64,000 nt of DNA. Source: Mongoliimonas terrestris (lineage in GTDB: Bacteria; Pseudomonadota; Alphaproteobacteria; Rhizobiales; Pleomorphomonadaceae). Below are positions 1 to 7,794 of this stretch, in pieces. Location of the stretch: the NCBI RefSeq assembly GCF_001927285.1, contig NZ_MSIG01000005.1, forward strand, positions 248,001-312,000, in the 5' to 3' direction. Each line of letters begins with the position of its first letter. Positions within the stretch are counted from its first letter, which is position 1. The position numbers were made by a program, and so were the translations under genes. The notes under the pieces are model-generated. The model saw nothing but the letters and a program-made list of their open reading frames with translations, searched no databases and was not told where the DNA came from.

Positions 1-908
1 GCGTTACGGCGGTTGAAGGTGTCGAACAGCCGCCAATGGCCCGCTTCCGATAGCCCCGCCGACGTGACGGCCTCGCTGATCGGGATGCCCTTGTCGATCG
101 CGGCCTTGAGATCGCGGGCGAGGGCGTCGAAGTAGCGGCGCTCCGGCTCGAGCGCCGCCGGCCAGGGCGAATCGATCGGCCCGTGGCCGGGCACCACCCG
201 GGTGGCCGGGATGGCGGCGAGACCGTCGAGCGCCCGCTGCCAGCCCCGCAGCGACCCGTCGATCGAGGGCAGATGCTCCAGGAACACCAGATCGCCGGAA
301 AACAGCGTTCCGCTGGCCGGATCGAACACCGTCAGGTCGTTGTCCGTGTGCGCCGGCGGCCAGGCGTTGAGGAGAATCGATCGCCCGCCGAGATCGAGCG
401 TGAGGCTGTCGGTGACGGTCATGTCGGGCAGAACGAGTTCCACGCCGTCCAGGTGGGAGCCCATCTCGGGGCGGTTGGCGGCCAGGTAATGGGCGAAGCG
501 CGCCTCCATGGCCTCCTTTAGTCGAACGTGGCCGACGAACGCGACATTCCGTCTCAGGAATGCTGCACTGCCAAAAATGTGATCGGGATGGACATGCGTC
601 AGGATGACGTAGCGGATGGGTTTGTCCGTCTTTTCGGCGACCGCCGCTAGAAGTGCTTCCCCCTGACTGTTCGATCCTCCGGTATCGATGACCGCAACGG
701 CCTCGTTCCCGACGATGAAGCCCACGTTGGCGATGGCTCCGGCATTCTCCGCATTCATCAGCGCGTGAACACCCTGGTGGACGAATAGCCCCGGCGCCAG
801 CTCCTGCACATGCAGAGGGCGTGTATTTCCCTGCGAAAGTGCCGTTCCAGAACTCAAAACAAGGATGAACAGTACATAAACGAGGATGCGGTTTGCTCCA
901 AAGGACAT
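1..908 (-). CDS. quinoprotein relay system zinc metallohydrolase (MBL fold), 3' end outside window
   Basis: Periplasmic metallo-beta-lactamase-fold hydrolase. Read on the minus strand from the ATG at 908-906, it stays open for 302 codons to the window edge, so the C-terminus is missing. The first ~25 residues are a signal peptide. The zinc-binding THVHPDH motif follows at about residue 100, then FSGDLVF and the late metal-ligand motif PGHG. This pattern, beside a PQQ dehydrogenase, matches the family called quinoprotein relay system zinc metallohydrolase 2 (SoxH-like). Its exact reaction is unknown; it is thought to support quinoprotein function. It is transcribed divergently from xoxF, across a 464-bp gap. 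An overlapping longer frame (4-918) has no family features and is a shadow. Confidence 0.87.
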   Translation of the reverse strand, partial: MSFGANRILVYVLFILVLSSGTALSQGNTRPLHVQELAPGLFVHQGVHALMNAENAGAIANVGFIVGNEAVAVIDTGGSNSQGEALLAAVAEKTDKPIRYVILTHVHPDHIFGSAAFLRRNVAFVGHVRLKEAMEARFAHYLAANRPEMGSHLDGVELVLPDMTVTDSLTLDLGGRSILLNAWPPAHTDNDLTVFDPASGTLFSGDLVFLEHLPSIDGSLRGWQRALDGLAAIPATRVVPGHGPIDSPWPAALEPERRYFDALARDLKAAIDKGIPISEAVTSAGLSEAGHWRLFDTFNRRN

Positions 909-1372
909 AACCCGCCACAGATTGTGCAGTGCGGTATCATTCCTCGTTATGTAATAGGGTGAGTCTTTTGTTTCATAGAATCCGCCTATCGACCGCTCGC
1001 GGGCGTTTGGTACTAAGGGCATGATTTTTCTCGCTTTACCGCGTTTTCCACCGGTTCGCCCCCGAATTCCTAAATCCATTAAACCGAGCTGCGTGCGGCG
1101 TTCTTCCTCATATCGGAGGATAGTATCCAACTTGCAGGGGGGCAGAAAGCTGAGTAAGGTCCAAAACGTCGCCGGACGAGCAGGTGTCGGAGTTGGAGGG
1201 AACCCCGTCATCATCGGAGCGCGGCGGATTGGGAGAGGGACCTGATCCGGCGGGCGTGACACACGGTCGGCGACTTACCCAAATGGGACTGGTCCGAAGA
1301 ACCGGAGGGCAACCTCCGGGCGCGACGATCAGGGAAAAGAGCACTCATAAGTGTGGTCTAGGGAGAACACAA
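909..1372. promoter_or_regulatory. divergent control region and structured leader of xoxF
   Basis: This 464-bp gene-free stretch lies between the metallohydrolase and xoxF and must hold both promoters. I cannot place -35/-10 boxes with confidence. Near xoxF it contains two hairpins: CCGGAGG-GCAA-CCTCCGG at 1302-1319, closed by a GNRA-type GCAA loop, and CACT-CATA-AGTG at 1342-1353. The Shine-Dalgarno GGGAGAA lies about 7 bases before the ATG at 1373. The second hairpin ends only about 10 bases before this Shine-Dalgarno, so leader folding could affect translation. The promoter assignment is inference; the hairpins are visible. Confidence 0.5.
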
Positions 1373-3181
1373 ATGAGAAAAATGATCTCTGCGGTTTGCA
1401 TGACCGCAGCCGCCGCTCTGTTTGCCGGCAACGCTGCTGCGAACGACGAGCTGGCGTCGATGATGAAGGACCCCAAGCAGTGGGTCGCTCAGGCTGGTAA
1501 CTTCGCCAACACCCGTTGGTCCGATCTGAGCCAGATCAACAAGGACAACGTGAAGGACCTCCAGGTCGCCTGGACCTTCTCCACCGGTGTTCTCCGCGGC
1601 CATGAGGGTGGCCCGCTGATCATCGGCGACGTGATGTACGTCCACACGCCGTTCCCGAACATCGTCTACGCGCTGGACCTGAACGACAACGGCTCCATCA
1701 TCTGGAAGTACGAGCCGAAGCAGGATCCGAACGTCATCCCGGTGATGTGCTGCGACACCGTGAACCGCGGCGTGGCCTACGGTGACGGCAAGATCATCCT
1801 GCACCAGGCCGACACCAAGGTCGTGGCGCTCGACGCCAAGACCGGCCAGGAAGTCTGGTCGGTTGTCAACGGCGATCCGTCGATCGGCGAGACCGGCACT
1901 GCCGCTCCGCACATCTTCGGCGACAAGGTCATCATCGGCATCTCCGGTGGCGAGTTCGGCGTGCGCGGTTCGCTCACGGCCTACAACCTGTCGGACGGCA
2001 AGCTGGCCTGGCGCGGCTACTCGATGGGTCCGGACAGCGACACGCTGATGGACGGCGAGAAGACCACGCACCTCGGCAAGCCCGTCGGCGCGGACTCCGG
2101 CACGGCCACCTGGGAAGGTGACCAGTGGAAGATCGGCGGCGGCACCACCTGGGGCTGGTTCTCCTACGATCCCGAGCTGAACCTCGTCTATTACGGCTCC
2201 GGCAACCCGTCGACCTGGAACCCGTCCCAGCGGCCGGGCGACAACAAGTGGTCGATGACCATCTGGGCCCGTGACCTCGACACCGGCATGGCCAAGTGGG
2301 TCTATCAGATGACCCCGCATGACGAGTGGGACTTCGACGGCGTCAACGAGATGATCCTCACGGATCAGGAGATGAACGGCGAACAGCGCAAGCTGCTCAC
2401 CCACTTCGACCGCAACGGCATCGCCTACACGATGGACCGCGTGACGGGCGAACTCCTCGTCGCCGAGAAGTATGACCCGGTCGTCAACTGGACCACCGGC
2501 GTCGACATGGACAAGAACTCGCCGACCTACGGTCGTCCGGCGGTCGTGTCGCAGTACTCCACCGCCCAGAACGGCGAAGACGTGAACACCACCGGCATCT
2601 GCCCGGCGGCGCTCGGCACCAAGGATCAGCAGCCTGCGGCCTACTCGCCGAAGACCAAGCTGTTCTACGTCCCGACCAACCACGTCTGCATGGACTACGA
2701 GCCGTTCCGCGTGTCCTACACCGCGGGCCAGCCCTACGTCGGTGCCACCCTGTCGATGTACCCCGCGCCGAACAGCCATGGCGGCATGGGCAACTTCATC
2801 GCCTGGGACAACACCACGGGCAAGATCGTCTGGTCGATCCCGGAGATGTTCTCCGTGTGGTCGGGCGCTCTCGCGACGGCCGGCGACGTCGTCTTCTACG
2901 GCACCCTCGAGGGCTTCCTGAAGGCGGTCGACGCTTCTGACGGCAAGGAACTGTACAAGTTCAAGACCCCGTCGGGCATCATCGGCAACGTCACCACCTA
3001 CGAGCATGGCGGCAAGCAGTACATCGCCATCCTGTCGGGTATCGGTGGCTGGGCCGGCATCGGTCTCGCGGCCGGCCTCAACGACCCGAACGCCGGTCTC
3101 GGCGCGGTGGGTGGTTACGCCGCTCTGTCGAAGTACACCGCTCTCGGCGGCCAGCTGACCGTCTTCGGTCTGCCGAACTGA
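1373..3181 (+). CDS. xoxF: lanthanide-dependent methanol dehydrogenase XoxF (PQQ quinoprotein)
   Basis: Periplasmic PQQ-dependent dehydrogenase of 602 aa, the normal length for XoxF/MxaF, that oxidises methanol (and often formaldehyde) and reduces a c-type cytochrome. Residues 1-23 are a signal peptide ending at NAAAN. The eight-bladed propeller shows the adjacent Cys126-Cys127 disulfide that sits over PQQ. The segment [10 protein letters not shown] starts at residue 317: Asp320 is the catalytic base equivalent, and Asp322 is the extra metal-ligand aspartate that separates lanthanide XoxF enzymes from calcium MxaF enzymes, which have Ala there. I start at 1373 because GGGAGAA precedes it and it opens the signal peptide; the frame is open back to 1184 only by chance. 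The close match around [17 protein letters not shown] suggests the XoxF5 clade (inference). Confidence 0.96.
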   Translation: MRKMISAVCMTAAAALFAGNAAANDELASMMKDPKQWVAQAGNFANTRWSDLSQINKDNVKDLQVAWTFSTGVLRGHEGGPLIIGDVMYVHTPFPNIVYALDLNDNGSIIWKYEPKQDPNVIPVMCCDTVNRGVAYGDGKIILHQADTKVVALDAKTGQEVWSVVNGDPSIGETGTAAPHIFGDKVIIGISGGEFGVRGSLTAYNLSDGKLAWRGYSMGPDSDTLMDGEKTTHLGKPVGADSGTATWEGDQWKIGGGTTWGWFSYDPELNLVYYGSGNPSTWNPSQRPGDNKWSMTIWARDLDTGMAKWVYQMTPHDEWDFDGVNEMILTDQEMNGEQRKLLTHFDRNGIAYTMDRVTGELLVAEKYDPVVNWTTGVDMDKNSPTYGRPAVVSQYSTAQNGEDVNTTGICPAALGTKDQQPAAYSPKTKLFYVPTNHVCMDYEPFRVSYTAGQPYVGATLSMYPAPNSHGGMGNFIAWDNTTGKIVWSIPEMFSVWSGALATAGDVVFYGTLEGFLKAVDASDGKELYKFKTPSGIIGNVTTYEHGGKQYIAILSGIGGWAGIGLAAGLNDPNAGLGAVGGYAALSKYTALGGQLTVFGLPN

Positions 3182-3199
3182 CCTTGAGCTGAACTAAAG

Positions 3200-3246
3200 C
3201 AACGGCCCGGACCTCAAGGTTGAACCTTGGCAGGACCGGGCCGTTG
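3200..3246 (+). terminator. nested stem-loop between xoxF and xoxG
   Basis: An outer 11-bp inverted repeat (CAACGGCCCGG at 3200-3210, CCGGGCCGTTG at 3236-3246) encloses an inner palindrome AAGGTT-G-AACCTT. No T-run follows, so this may be a factor-independent attenuator or an mRNA-stabilising 3' end for xoxF that leaves less message for xoxG. The structure is seen; the role is inferred. Confidence 0.6.
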
Positions 3247-3338
3247 TTCATGTATACGCCGGGACAAGGTGAAATCCGGGGAGACACCGTGGGCCGTCGT
3301 GTGACGAACTGCAACGAGGGAGCTTGGAGGAGATTTTG

Positions 3339-3845
3339 ATGTTCTTGCGCACCCTAGCCTTCGCTTTGATCACGACCTTGAGCGCACCGGCCTTCGCCGC
3401 CCCGGGAGATCCGGCCGTAGCGTCCGAGGAAGACGGCAAGTTCTTGGACGCCGACGGAAACCCGACCTACAAAGTCTTCGATGACAAGTCGGTCGACTGG
3501 TACACCTGGCGCGGCTTCAAGAAATACAATGCCAACTGCATGCAGTGTCATGGTCCGGATGGTGTCGGTTCCAGCTTCGCGCCGGACCTGACCAATTCGC
3601 TGAAGACCATCGACTACAACAAGTTCATGGAAGTCGTGTCGAGCGGCCAGCAGAACGTCTGGCATCCGGTGAACAGCATCATGCCGGCCTGGGGCAGCGA
3701 CCTCAACGTCATGTGCTTCGCGGACTCGATCTATTCCTACCTGCGCGGCCGGGCGACCGGCGACGTGGGACGCGGGGAGATCAAGCGCAACGGACCGGTC
3801 AACGAAGCCGCCAAGGCCGACGAGAACGCCTGTCTGGGTTTCTGA
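3339..3845 (+). CDS. xoxG: XoxG, c-type cytochrome for methanol oxidation
   Basis: A 168-aa periplasmic cytochrome c with a signal peptide (residues ~1-20, ending AFAAP) and one heme-binding site, Cys67-Met-Gln-Cys70-His71. Two further cysteines follow (in NVMCF and near the C-terminus, NACLGF). This four-cysteine arrangement matches the methanol-metabolism c-type cytochrome family, the electron acceptor of XoxF. A late Met (SIMPAW) is the likely distal heme ligand. The start at 3339 is set by GGAGG at 3326-3330; an in-frame TTG at 3324 is upstream of that site and unlikely. It lies 157 bp after xoxF, behind a hairpin. Confidence 0.93.
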   Translation: MFLRTLAFALITTLSAPAFAAPGDPAVASEEDGKFLDADGNPTYKVFDDKSVDWYTWRGFKKYNANCMQCHGPDGVGSSFAPDLTNSLKTIDYNKFMEVVSSGQQNVWHPVNSIMPAWGSDLNVMCFADSIYSYLRGRATGDVGRGEIKRNGPVNEAAKADENACLGF

Positions 3846-3938
3846 GACCAAGATCCAGCGGGGCCGGGCTTTTCGTCGTCCGGAATGCTGCTGCCGAGCG
3901 CCCAGGAGGGAGACTGGCGATTGGCAACGGCCTGGACT

Positions 3939-3958
3939 TGAAAGTCGTCCGACTTTCA
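3939..3958. repeat. short hairpin after xoxG
   Basis: A perfect 9-bp inverted repeat, TGAAAGTCG-TC-CGACTTTCA. It resembles the TGAAGGTCG...CGACCTTCA arm of the dispersed element at 5766-5894 and may be a remnant of the same family. Confidence 0.45.
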
Positions 3959-4005
3959 TGAAAATCCGGCCCTGAAGGATCGCGCTGGTCATCGCATTCG
4001 AAAAC

Positions 4006-4039
4006 GGGCCGTGCCGGACCACCGGGACGGCCCTTTTTT
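4006..4039 (+). terminator. intrinsic terminator after xoxG
   Basis: A GGGCCGT...ACGGCCC stem, extendable to 12 bp with one mismatch, with an ACCACC-region loop, followed directly by TTTTTT at 4034-4039. It should end the xoxFG transcript, so xoxJ probably has its own promoter in 4040-4200. Confidence 0.85.
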
Positions 4040-4215
4040 GCTTTCGCGTCTGCTCGCATTAAATTTGCGTAATGCTGCCGCTGTTCCTTGAAGAAGTCGG
4101 CTTGTGCTGCATTCTCACACCCGGGATCTTCAGGGAACCTGACAATCCGGCGGATGTCGCCCGCGGTGGAGAGCGCGGTCGGCGCCCGATAAGAACAATA
4201 TGGAGGAATAGGTCC

Positions 4216-5082
4216 ATGGCATTCCGTTTCGCGGTCACCGCCGCCGTCATGGCGGCCCTCATCACCCCGGCCGCTGCGCAAAATCTGCCACCCATGCCGG
4301 CGCCGGTGGAGCCCTTCGCCTCGGCCGTCGAACTGATCGACCCGAAAACGCTGCGCGTCTGTTCCGACCCGGCCAGCCTGCCGTTTTCCAACGACAAGCT
4401 CGAAGGGTTCGAGAACCGGATCGCCGAACTGCTGGCGGAGAAGCTCGGCAAGGGCATTTCCTACACCTGGTTCCCGATGGCCACGGGCTTCGTGCGCAAG
4501 ACCCTCGGCGAGCACCGCTGCGACGTGATCATCGGCTACGCCCAGGGCGACGAGCTGGTCCAGAACACCAACGCCTACTACCGCACCGCCTACGCCATGG
4601 TGGTGAAGCCCGGCTCCGGCCTGGAAGACGTGGAGACGCTGAGCGACCCGCGCCTGAAGGACAAGCGCATCGGCCTCGTGGCCGGAACGCCGCCCGGCAC
4701 CAACGTGGCGCTCAACGGCCTGATGGGCCGGGTGAAGCCCTACCAGCTGATGGTGGACACCCGCTACACGCACGTGCCGCAGATGATGATGGAGGACCTC
4801 TCCAAGGGCGACATCGACGTCGCCATCCTGTGGGGGCCCATCGCCGGCTACTTCGCCAAGATCCAGGATCCGCCGCTGAAGGTGATCCCGCTCGTGAAGG
4901 AAGCCAGCGGTCCGCGCATGGTCTATCGCATCACCATGGGCGTGCGTGCGTCCGATCAGAACTGGAAGCGCGACCTCAACAAGCTGATCCGCGAGAACCA
5001 GCCCGAGATCAACAAGATCCTGGCCGATTTCGGCGTTCCGCTGCTGAACGAGAAGGACGAGGCCATCAGCGTCACCCAGTGA
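4216..5082 (+). CDS. xoxJ: XoxJ, quinoprotein-associated periplasmic binding protein
   Basis: A 288-aa periplasmic protein with a signal peptide (residues ~1-22) and an SBP_bac_3-like bilobal fold; it belongs to the quinoprotein dehydrogenase-associated putative substrate-binding family (XoxJ/MxaJ). Typical motifs are TLRVCSDPASLPFSN near residue 50, the central DVIIGYAQG, and DVAILWGP toward the end. Members are thought to help activate or mature XoxF, perhaps by holding the partly folded enzyme, rather than act in uptake. The start at 4216 has GGAGG ten bases upstream. It follows xoxG after a terminator, completing the xoxF-G-J order. Confidence 0.93.
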   Translation: MAFRFAVTAAVMAALITPAAAQNLPPMPAPVEPFASAVELIDPKTLRVCSDPASLPFSNDKLEGFENRIAELLAEKLGKGISYTWFPMATGFVRKTLGEHRCDVIIGYAQGDELVQNTNAYYRTAYAMVVKPGSGLEDVETLSDPRLKDKRIGLVAGTPPGTNVALNGLMGRVKPYQLMVDTRYTHVPQMMMEDLSKGDIDVAILWGPIAGYFAKIQDPPLKVIPLVKEASGPRMVYRITMGVRASDQNWKRDLNKLIRENQPEINKILADFGVPLLNEKDEAISVTQ

Positions 5083-5180
5083 TGGGTCGCAGGCCGCGCC
5101 GGTCTCGTGCCGGCGCGGCGTTCTTTCGGGGGTGAGGGCGCCGTGTCGGCGCGGGCGTGCTTGTCTCGGGGGGTCCGTCG

Positions 5181-5768
5181 ATGAAATCCGTCCGCCGGTT
5201 CAGGGACGTCGTGGCCGCCGGCCTCGTCGTCGCTGGTTGTCTGTTTCCGCTCGTCGTCGGGCATGCCGCAGCCGGCGAGGTTCCGGAGCCCAGCGACTAC
5301 AGGATGGACGACTACCGCGCGCCCGTCCCGAACACCCTTGCGGGCGCGCGGGTGCTCGACACGGCGGCCGTGGCGGCCTTGTGGAAGGCGGGCGGCGCGG
5401 TCTTCATCGACGTGCTGCCGAAGCTGCCCCGCCCGGACCTGCCGCCCGGAACCGTCTTCCGCCTCCCGGCGCGCAACGCCATTCCGGGCTCGATGTGGCT
5501 GCCGGACGTCGGCTACGGCGCCCTGTCCGACGAGATGGCCGCCTATTTCCGGGAGGAGCTGGCGGCCGCGACCGGCGGCGACCCGACACGGACCGTGCTC
5601 TTCTATTGCCTCGCCGATTGCTGGATGAGCTGGAACGCGGCGCGCCGGGCCCTCGAATGGGGCTATTCGGACGTGGCCTGGTATCCGGAAGGAACCGACG
5701 GCTGGGCTTTCGACGGTCTCCCGCTCGAAGAGATCAAGCCCGTGCCGCGGCCGGGCATCACGGACTGA
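5181..5768 (+). CDS. PQQ-dependent catabolism-associated CXXCW-motif protein (rhodanese-like)
   Basis: A 195-aa exported protein with an N-terminal signal segment (residues ~8-30). The C-terminal half is rhodanese-like: VFIDVLP, then FYCLADCWMSW, then ARRALEWGYSDVAWYPEGTDGW. It belongs to the family named for a CXXCW motif next to PQQ dehydrogenases. Here the two cysteines are three residues apart (C-L-A-D-C-W), which I read directly. The function is unknown; a redox or sulfur-transfer role in cofactor or heme maturation is a guess. It lies about 100 bp after xoxJ and is probably co-transcribed. The ATG at 5181 is chosen over a GTG/TTG-type start at 5157. Its stop codon begins a dispersed repeat. 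Confidence 0.85.
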   Translation: MKSVRRFRDVVAAGLVVAGCLFPLVVGHAAAGEVPEPSDYRMDDYRAPVPNTLAGARVLDTAAVAALWKAGGAVFIDVLPKLPRPDLPPGTVFRLPARNAIPGSMWLPDVGYGALSDEMAAYFREELAAATGGDPTRTVLFYCLADCWMSWNAARRALEWGYSDVAWYPEGTDGWAFDGLPLEEIKPVPRPGITD

Positions 5769-5894
5769 TACCAAGCTCGTTAAGTTCCGACCTGTCGGGG
5801 CTTAACGAGCGCAGGCAAGCCCGACCGGGCGCCGGCCGGCAGGCCGTAACGCTCATGAAGGTCGGACGAGTCCGACCTTCATGAGCCTGGTATG
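5766..5894. repeat. dispersed palindromic element, full copy 1
   Basis: About 129 bp with near-identical ends in inverted orientation (TGATACCAAGCTC on the left; TCATACCAGGCTC read inward from the right). It has two hairpins: CTCGTTAAG/CTTAACGAG (5776-5784, 5801-5809) and a perfect 15-bp stem at 5852-5866/5871-5885. It aligns along its whole length with 57535-57663. Its left end overlaps the stop codon of the preceding gene, and it lies between convergent genes, so it may also act as a bidirectional terminator. Confidence 0.85.
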
Positions 5895-6013
5895 ACGCGC
5901 GGCCCGGCGCGCTCGATCTCGCCCAACAATCCGATCTTTCGCACGGATCCGGCCGCGACGCCCGTCGCCGGCTGACGAGGGCGCCCCACGACGATCGACC
6001 AGCGTTCCCGCCG

Positions 6014-6730
6014 TCAGGCGATGAGGCCGGGATAGCGGCCGACGAGATCCGTCCGTGTCGCCTCCACGAACACCTCGTCGCGTTGCTCGTGCGGGGTGTC
6101 GAGAACGATCTCCGCCACCACGTGCGAGGGGCGGGGCGCCAGGAGGACGATGCGCTCGGCAAGCTGGATCGCCTCGCGCACGTTATGCGTCACCATCAGC
6201 GTCGTCGGCTGGTAGCGCCGCCAGACCGTCAGCACCAGCTGGCGCAGCCGCTGGGCGGTGGTCTCGTCCAGGGACGTGAAGGGCTCGTCGAGGAGCAGCA
6301 CGTCCGGCTCGATCGCAAGGGCGCGGGCGATGGAGACGCGGCGGGCAAGGCCGAGCGACAGCTCCGTCGGAAACCGGTTGCGCATGTCCTCGAGGCCGAG
6401 CTCGGCGAACAGCGCGTCGAGATCGGCGCCGCCGCCTTCCATCACAAGCCGCACGTTCTGCTCCACCGTCCGCCACGGCAACAGCCGCGGTTCCTGGAAC
6501 ACGAACCCGATCCGCGCGGCCGGCGGCAGGCCGATGGTGCCTTCGAACCGGGTGTCGAGGCGCGCCAGGATCCGGAGGCTGGTGGTCTTGCCACAGCCGG
6601 ACGGGCCGATCAGCGCGGTCAGGCTGCCGGCGGGCGCCAGCAGATGAAGATCGCGAACGGCCTCGACCTCGCCGCCTTCGGCGCCCTGGTAGGTCTTCTT
6701 CTTGATGTGGAGTTCAAGTGGTGCGGACAC
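6014..6730 (-). CDS. ABC transporter ATP-binding protein (SsuB/TauB/NrtD type)
   Basis: A 238-aa cytoplasmic ATPase subunit. Walker A is GPSGCGKTT at residues 42-50, the Q-loop is VFQEPRLLPW, and Walker B is VLLLDEPFTSLD. The signature is LSLGLARRVSIARAL, where LSGGQ is usual, so the signature loop is slightly divergent. The H-loop is TLMVTHN. The import-type family serves nitrate, sulfonate, taurine and related substrates. It overlaps the upstream permease gene by 17 bp, so the two are translationally coupled. No cognate NMT1/SsuA-type binding protein lies in the window. It converges on the xox module. Confidence 0.9.
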   Translation of the reverse strand: MSAPLELHIKKKTYQGAEGGEVEAVRDLHLLAPAGSLTALIGPSGCGKTTSLRILARLDTRFEGTIGLPPAARIGFVFQEPRLLPWRTVEQNVRLVMEGGGADLDALFAELGLEDMRNRFPTELSLGLARRVSIARALAIEPDVLLLDEPFTSLDETTAQRLRQLVLTVWRRYQPTTLMVTHNVREAIQLAERIVLLAPRPSHVVAEIVLDTPHEQRDEVFVEATRTDLVGRYPGLIA

Positions 6731-7475
6731 GCCAGCGGTTCGCCCGGAGTTCGATGGGTTGCAGGACCAGGAGTTCGATCGTCAGCATCACGACGACGAA
6801 GGAGATCGCATAGGCGAAGATCGACGCCACATCAAAGAGCTGGAAGAAGAGGTTGAGCTGGAATCCGACCCCGTTGGACCGGCCGAGCAGTTCCACCACG
6901 AGCACGATCTTCCAGACGAGCGACAGACCGGAGCGGGCCGAGGCGGCCACATAGGGCTGAAGCTGCGGCAGCACCACATCGAACAGCCGCTTGCGCCAGG
7001 ACAGGCGGAAGGCCTTCGCCATCTGGTCGAGGTCGGCATCGAGCGCCCGGGCGCCCTCGCGGATCGTCACGATCACGTTCGGCAGCTTGTTGAGCGCCAC
7101 CGCGCCGATCGCCGCGGTCTCGTTGAGGCCGAACCACACGTAGGCGAGGATGATGATGACGAGGGCGGGCAAGTTCAGAAGCACCACCAGCCACACGTCG
7201 AGCGCCCGGTCCACCGCCCGGATCCGCCCCATGGCAAGCCCGATCGCGGTGCCGAGCGTCAGCGCCAGCGTGAAGGCCGCAAGCACCCGCATCAAGGTGG
7301 CGGAGAGATGGTAGGGCAGGTCGCCCGAGGCGATTTCGGCGGCCACGATGGCCGCCACGGTCGAGGGCGCGGGGAACACGCGGCTTTCCCCGAACAGCGC
7401 GGCCACCTGCCACACCGCGACCAGCACCAGGACGGACAGGAGGGTGCTGGCCGTGTTGGTCCGGGTTCGCTTCAC
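6714..7475 (-). CDS. ABC transporter permease (SsuC/TauC type)
   Basis: A 253-aa inner-membrane permease with about six membrane segments; the first spans residues ~12-30. The BPD_transp_1 core is visible, with an EAA-like coupling loop around DLDQMAKAFRLSWRKRLFDVVLPQL that contacts the ATPase. The family normally works with a separate periplasmic binding protein, which is absent here. It is the first gene of a two-gene operon with the ATPase. Upstream (7569-7640) lies a set of three similar repeats that may be its operator region. The substrate cannot be told from sequence; the location beside xox genes makes a role in methylotrophy possible. Confidence 0.88.
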   Translation of the reverse strand: MKRTRTNTASTLLSVLVLVAVWQVAALFGESRVFPAPSTVAAIVAAEIASGDLPYHLSATLMRVLAAFTLALTLGTAIGLAMGRIRAVDRALDVWLVVLLNLPALVIIILAYVWFGLNETAAIGAVALNKLPNVIVTIREGARALDADLDQMAKAFRLSWRKRLFDVVLPQLQPYVAASARSGLSLVWKIVLVVELLGRSNGVGFQLNLFFQLFDVASIFAYAISFVVVMLTIELLVLQPIELRANRWRVRTT

Positions 7476-7568
7476 CGGCGCCGGCCCTCAATGGAACGGG
7501 TCGGCGCGCGTGAGGGTGCCGCGGCGGGCGCCGCGCCAAGGGCCTGTCGCATGGATGCGTCCTCCCCG

Positions 7569-7640
7569 GCCGGGTGTACCGGCCACTCTGTCCAGCCGGG
7601 TGTACCGGCCGTTCTTTTCACCCAGCCGGGCATACCGGCC
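7569..7640. repeat. three tandem copies of a palindromic 16-mer
   Basis: Copies of GCCGGGTGTACCGGCC lie at 7569-7584, 7595-7610 and 7625-7640; the third reads GCCGGGCATACCGGCC. Starts are 26 and 30 bp apart, and copies 2 and 3 share the flanking AG and TTCT. Each copy is itself a near-palindrome (GCCGG...CCGGC). They sit 94-165 bp upstream of the ABC permease start and 155-226 bp upstream of the AGE epimerase start, so they could be operators for either divergent unit. Confidence 0.75.
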
Positions 7641-7794
7641 GTTCTCATTGTTGCGTCCACTGTGGCAGACGGGCATAGGGGGTCAATGCCCGTGGGTGGA
7701 CACCCTGTCGCAGGGCGCGTATCGCCGGGGTGGAAAAGTGACAAGGGTGCCGCTACGGTGCCGCCATCTGCATCCGTCAGAGGATATCGCCTGC

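Noticed and set aside
4..918. 304-codon minus-strand frame over the metallohydrolase
   Set aside because: It lacks family motifs; the frame one base shifted contains the signal peptide, THVHPDH and PGHG blocks, so this one is a shadow.
1230..1330. TPP- or ykkC-like phrases (GGGACCTGATCCGGC, ACTGGTCCGAAG) in the xoxF leader
   Set aside because: They are isolated matches without the other conserved parts of either riboswitch (no CTGAGA, no CTAGGG), so I treat them as chance.
1184..1372. In-frame extension of xoxF by 63 codons
   Set aside because: The extension has no signal-peptide character, overlaps the hairpin leader, and a good Shine-Dalgarno and signal peptide support the start at 1373.
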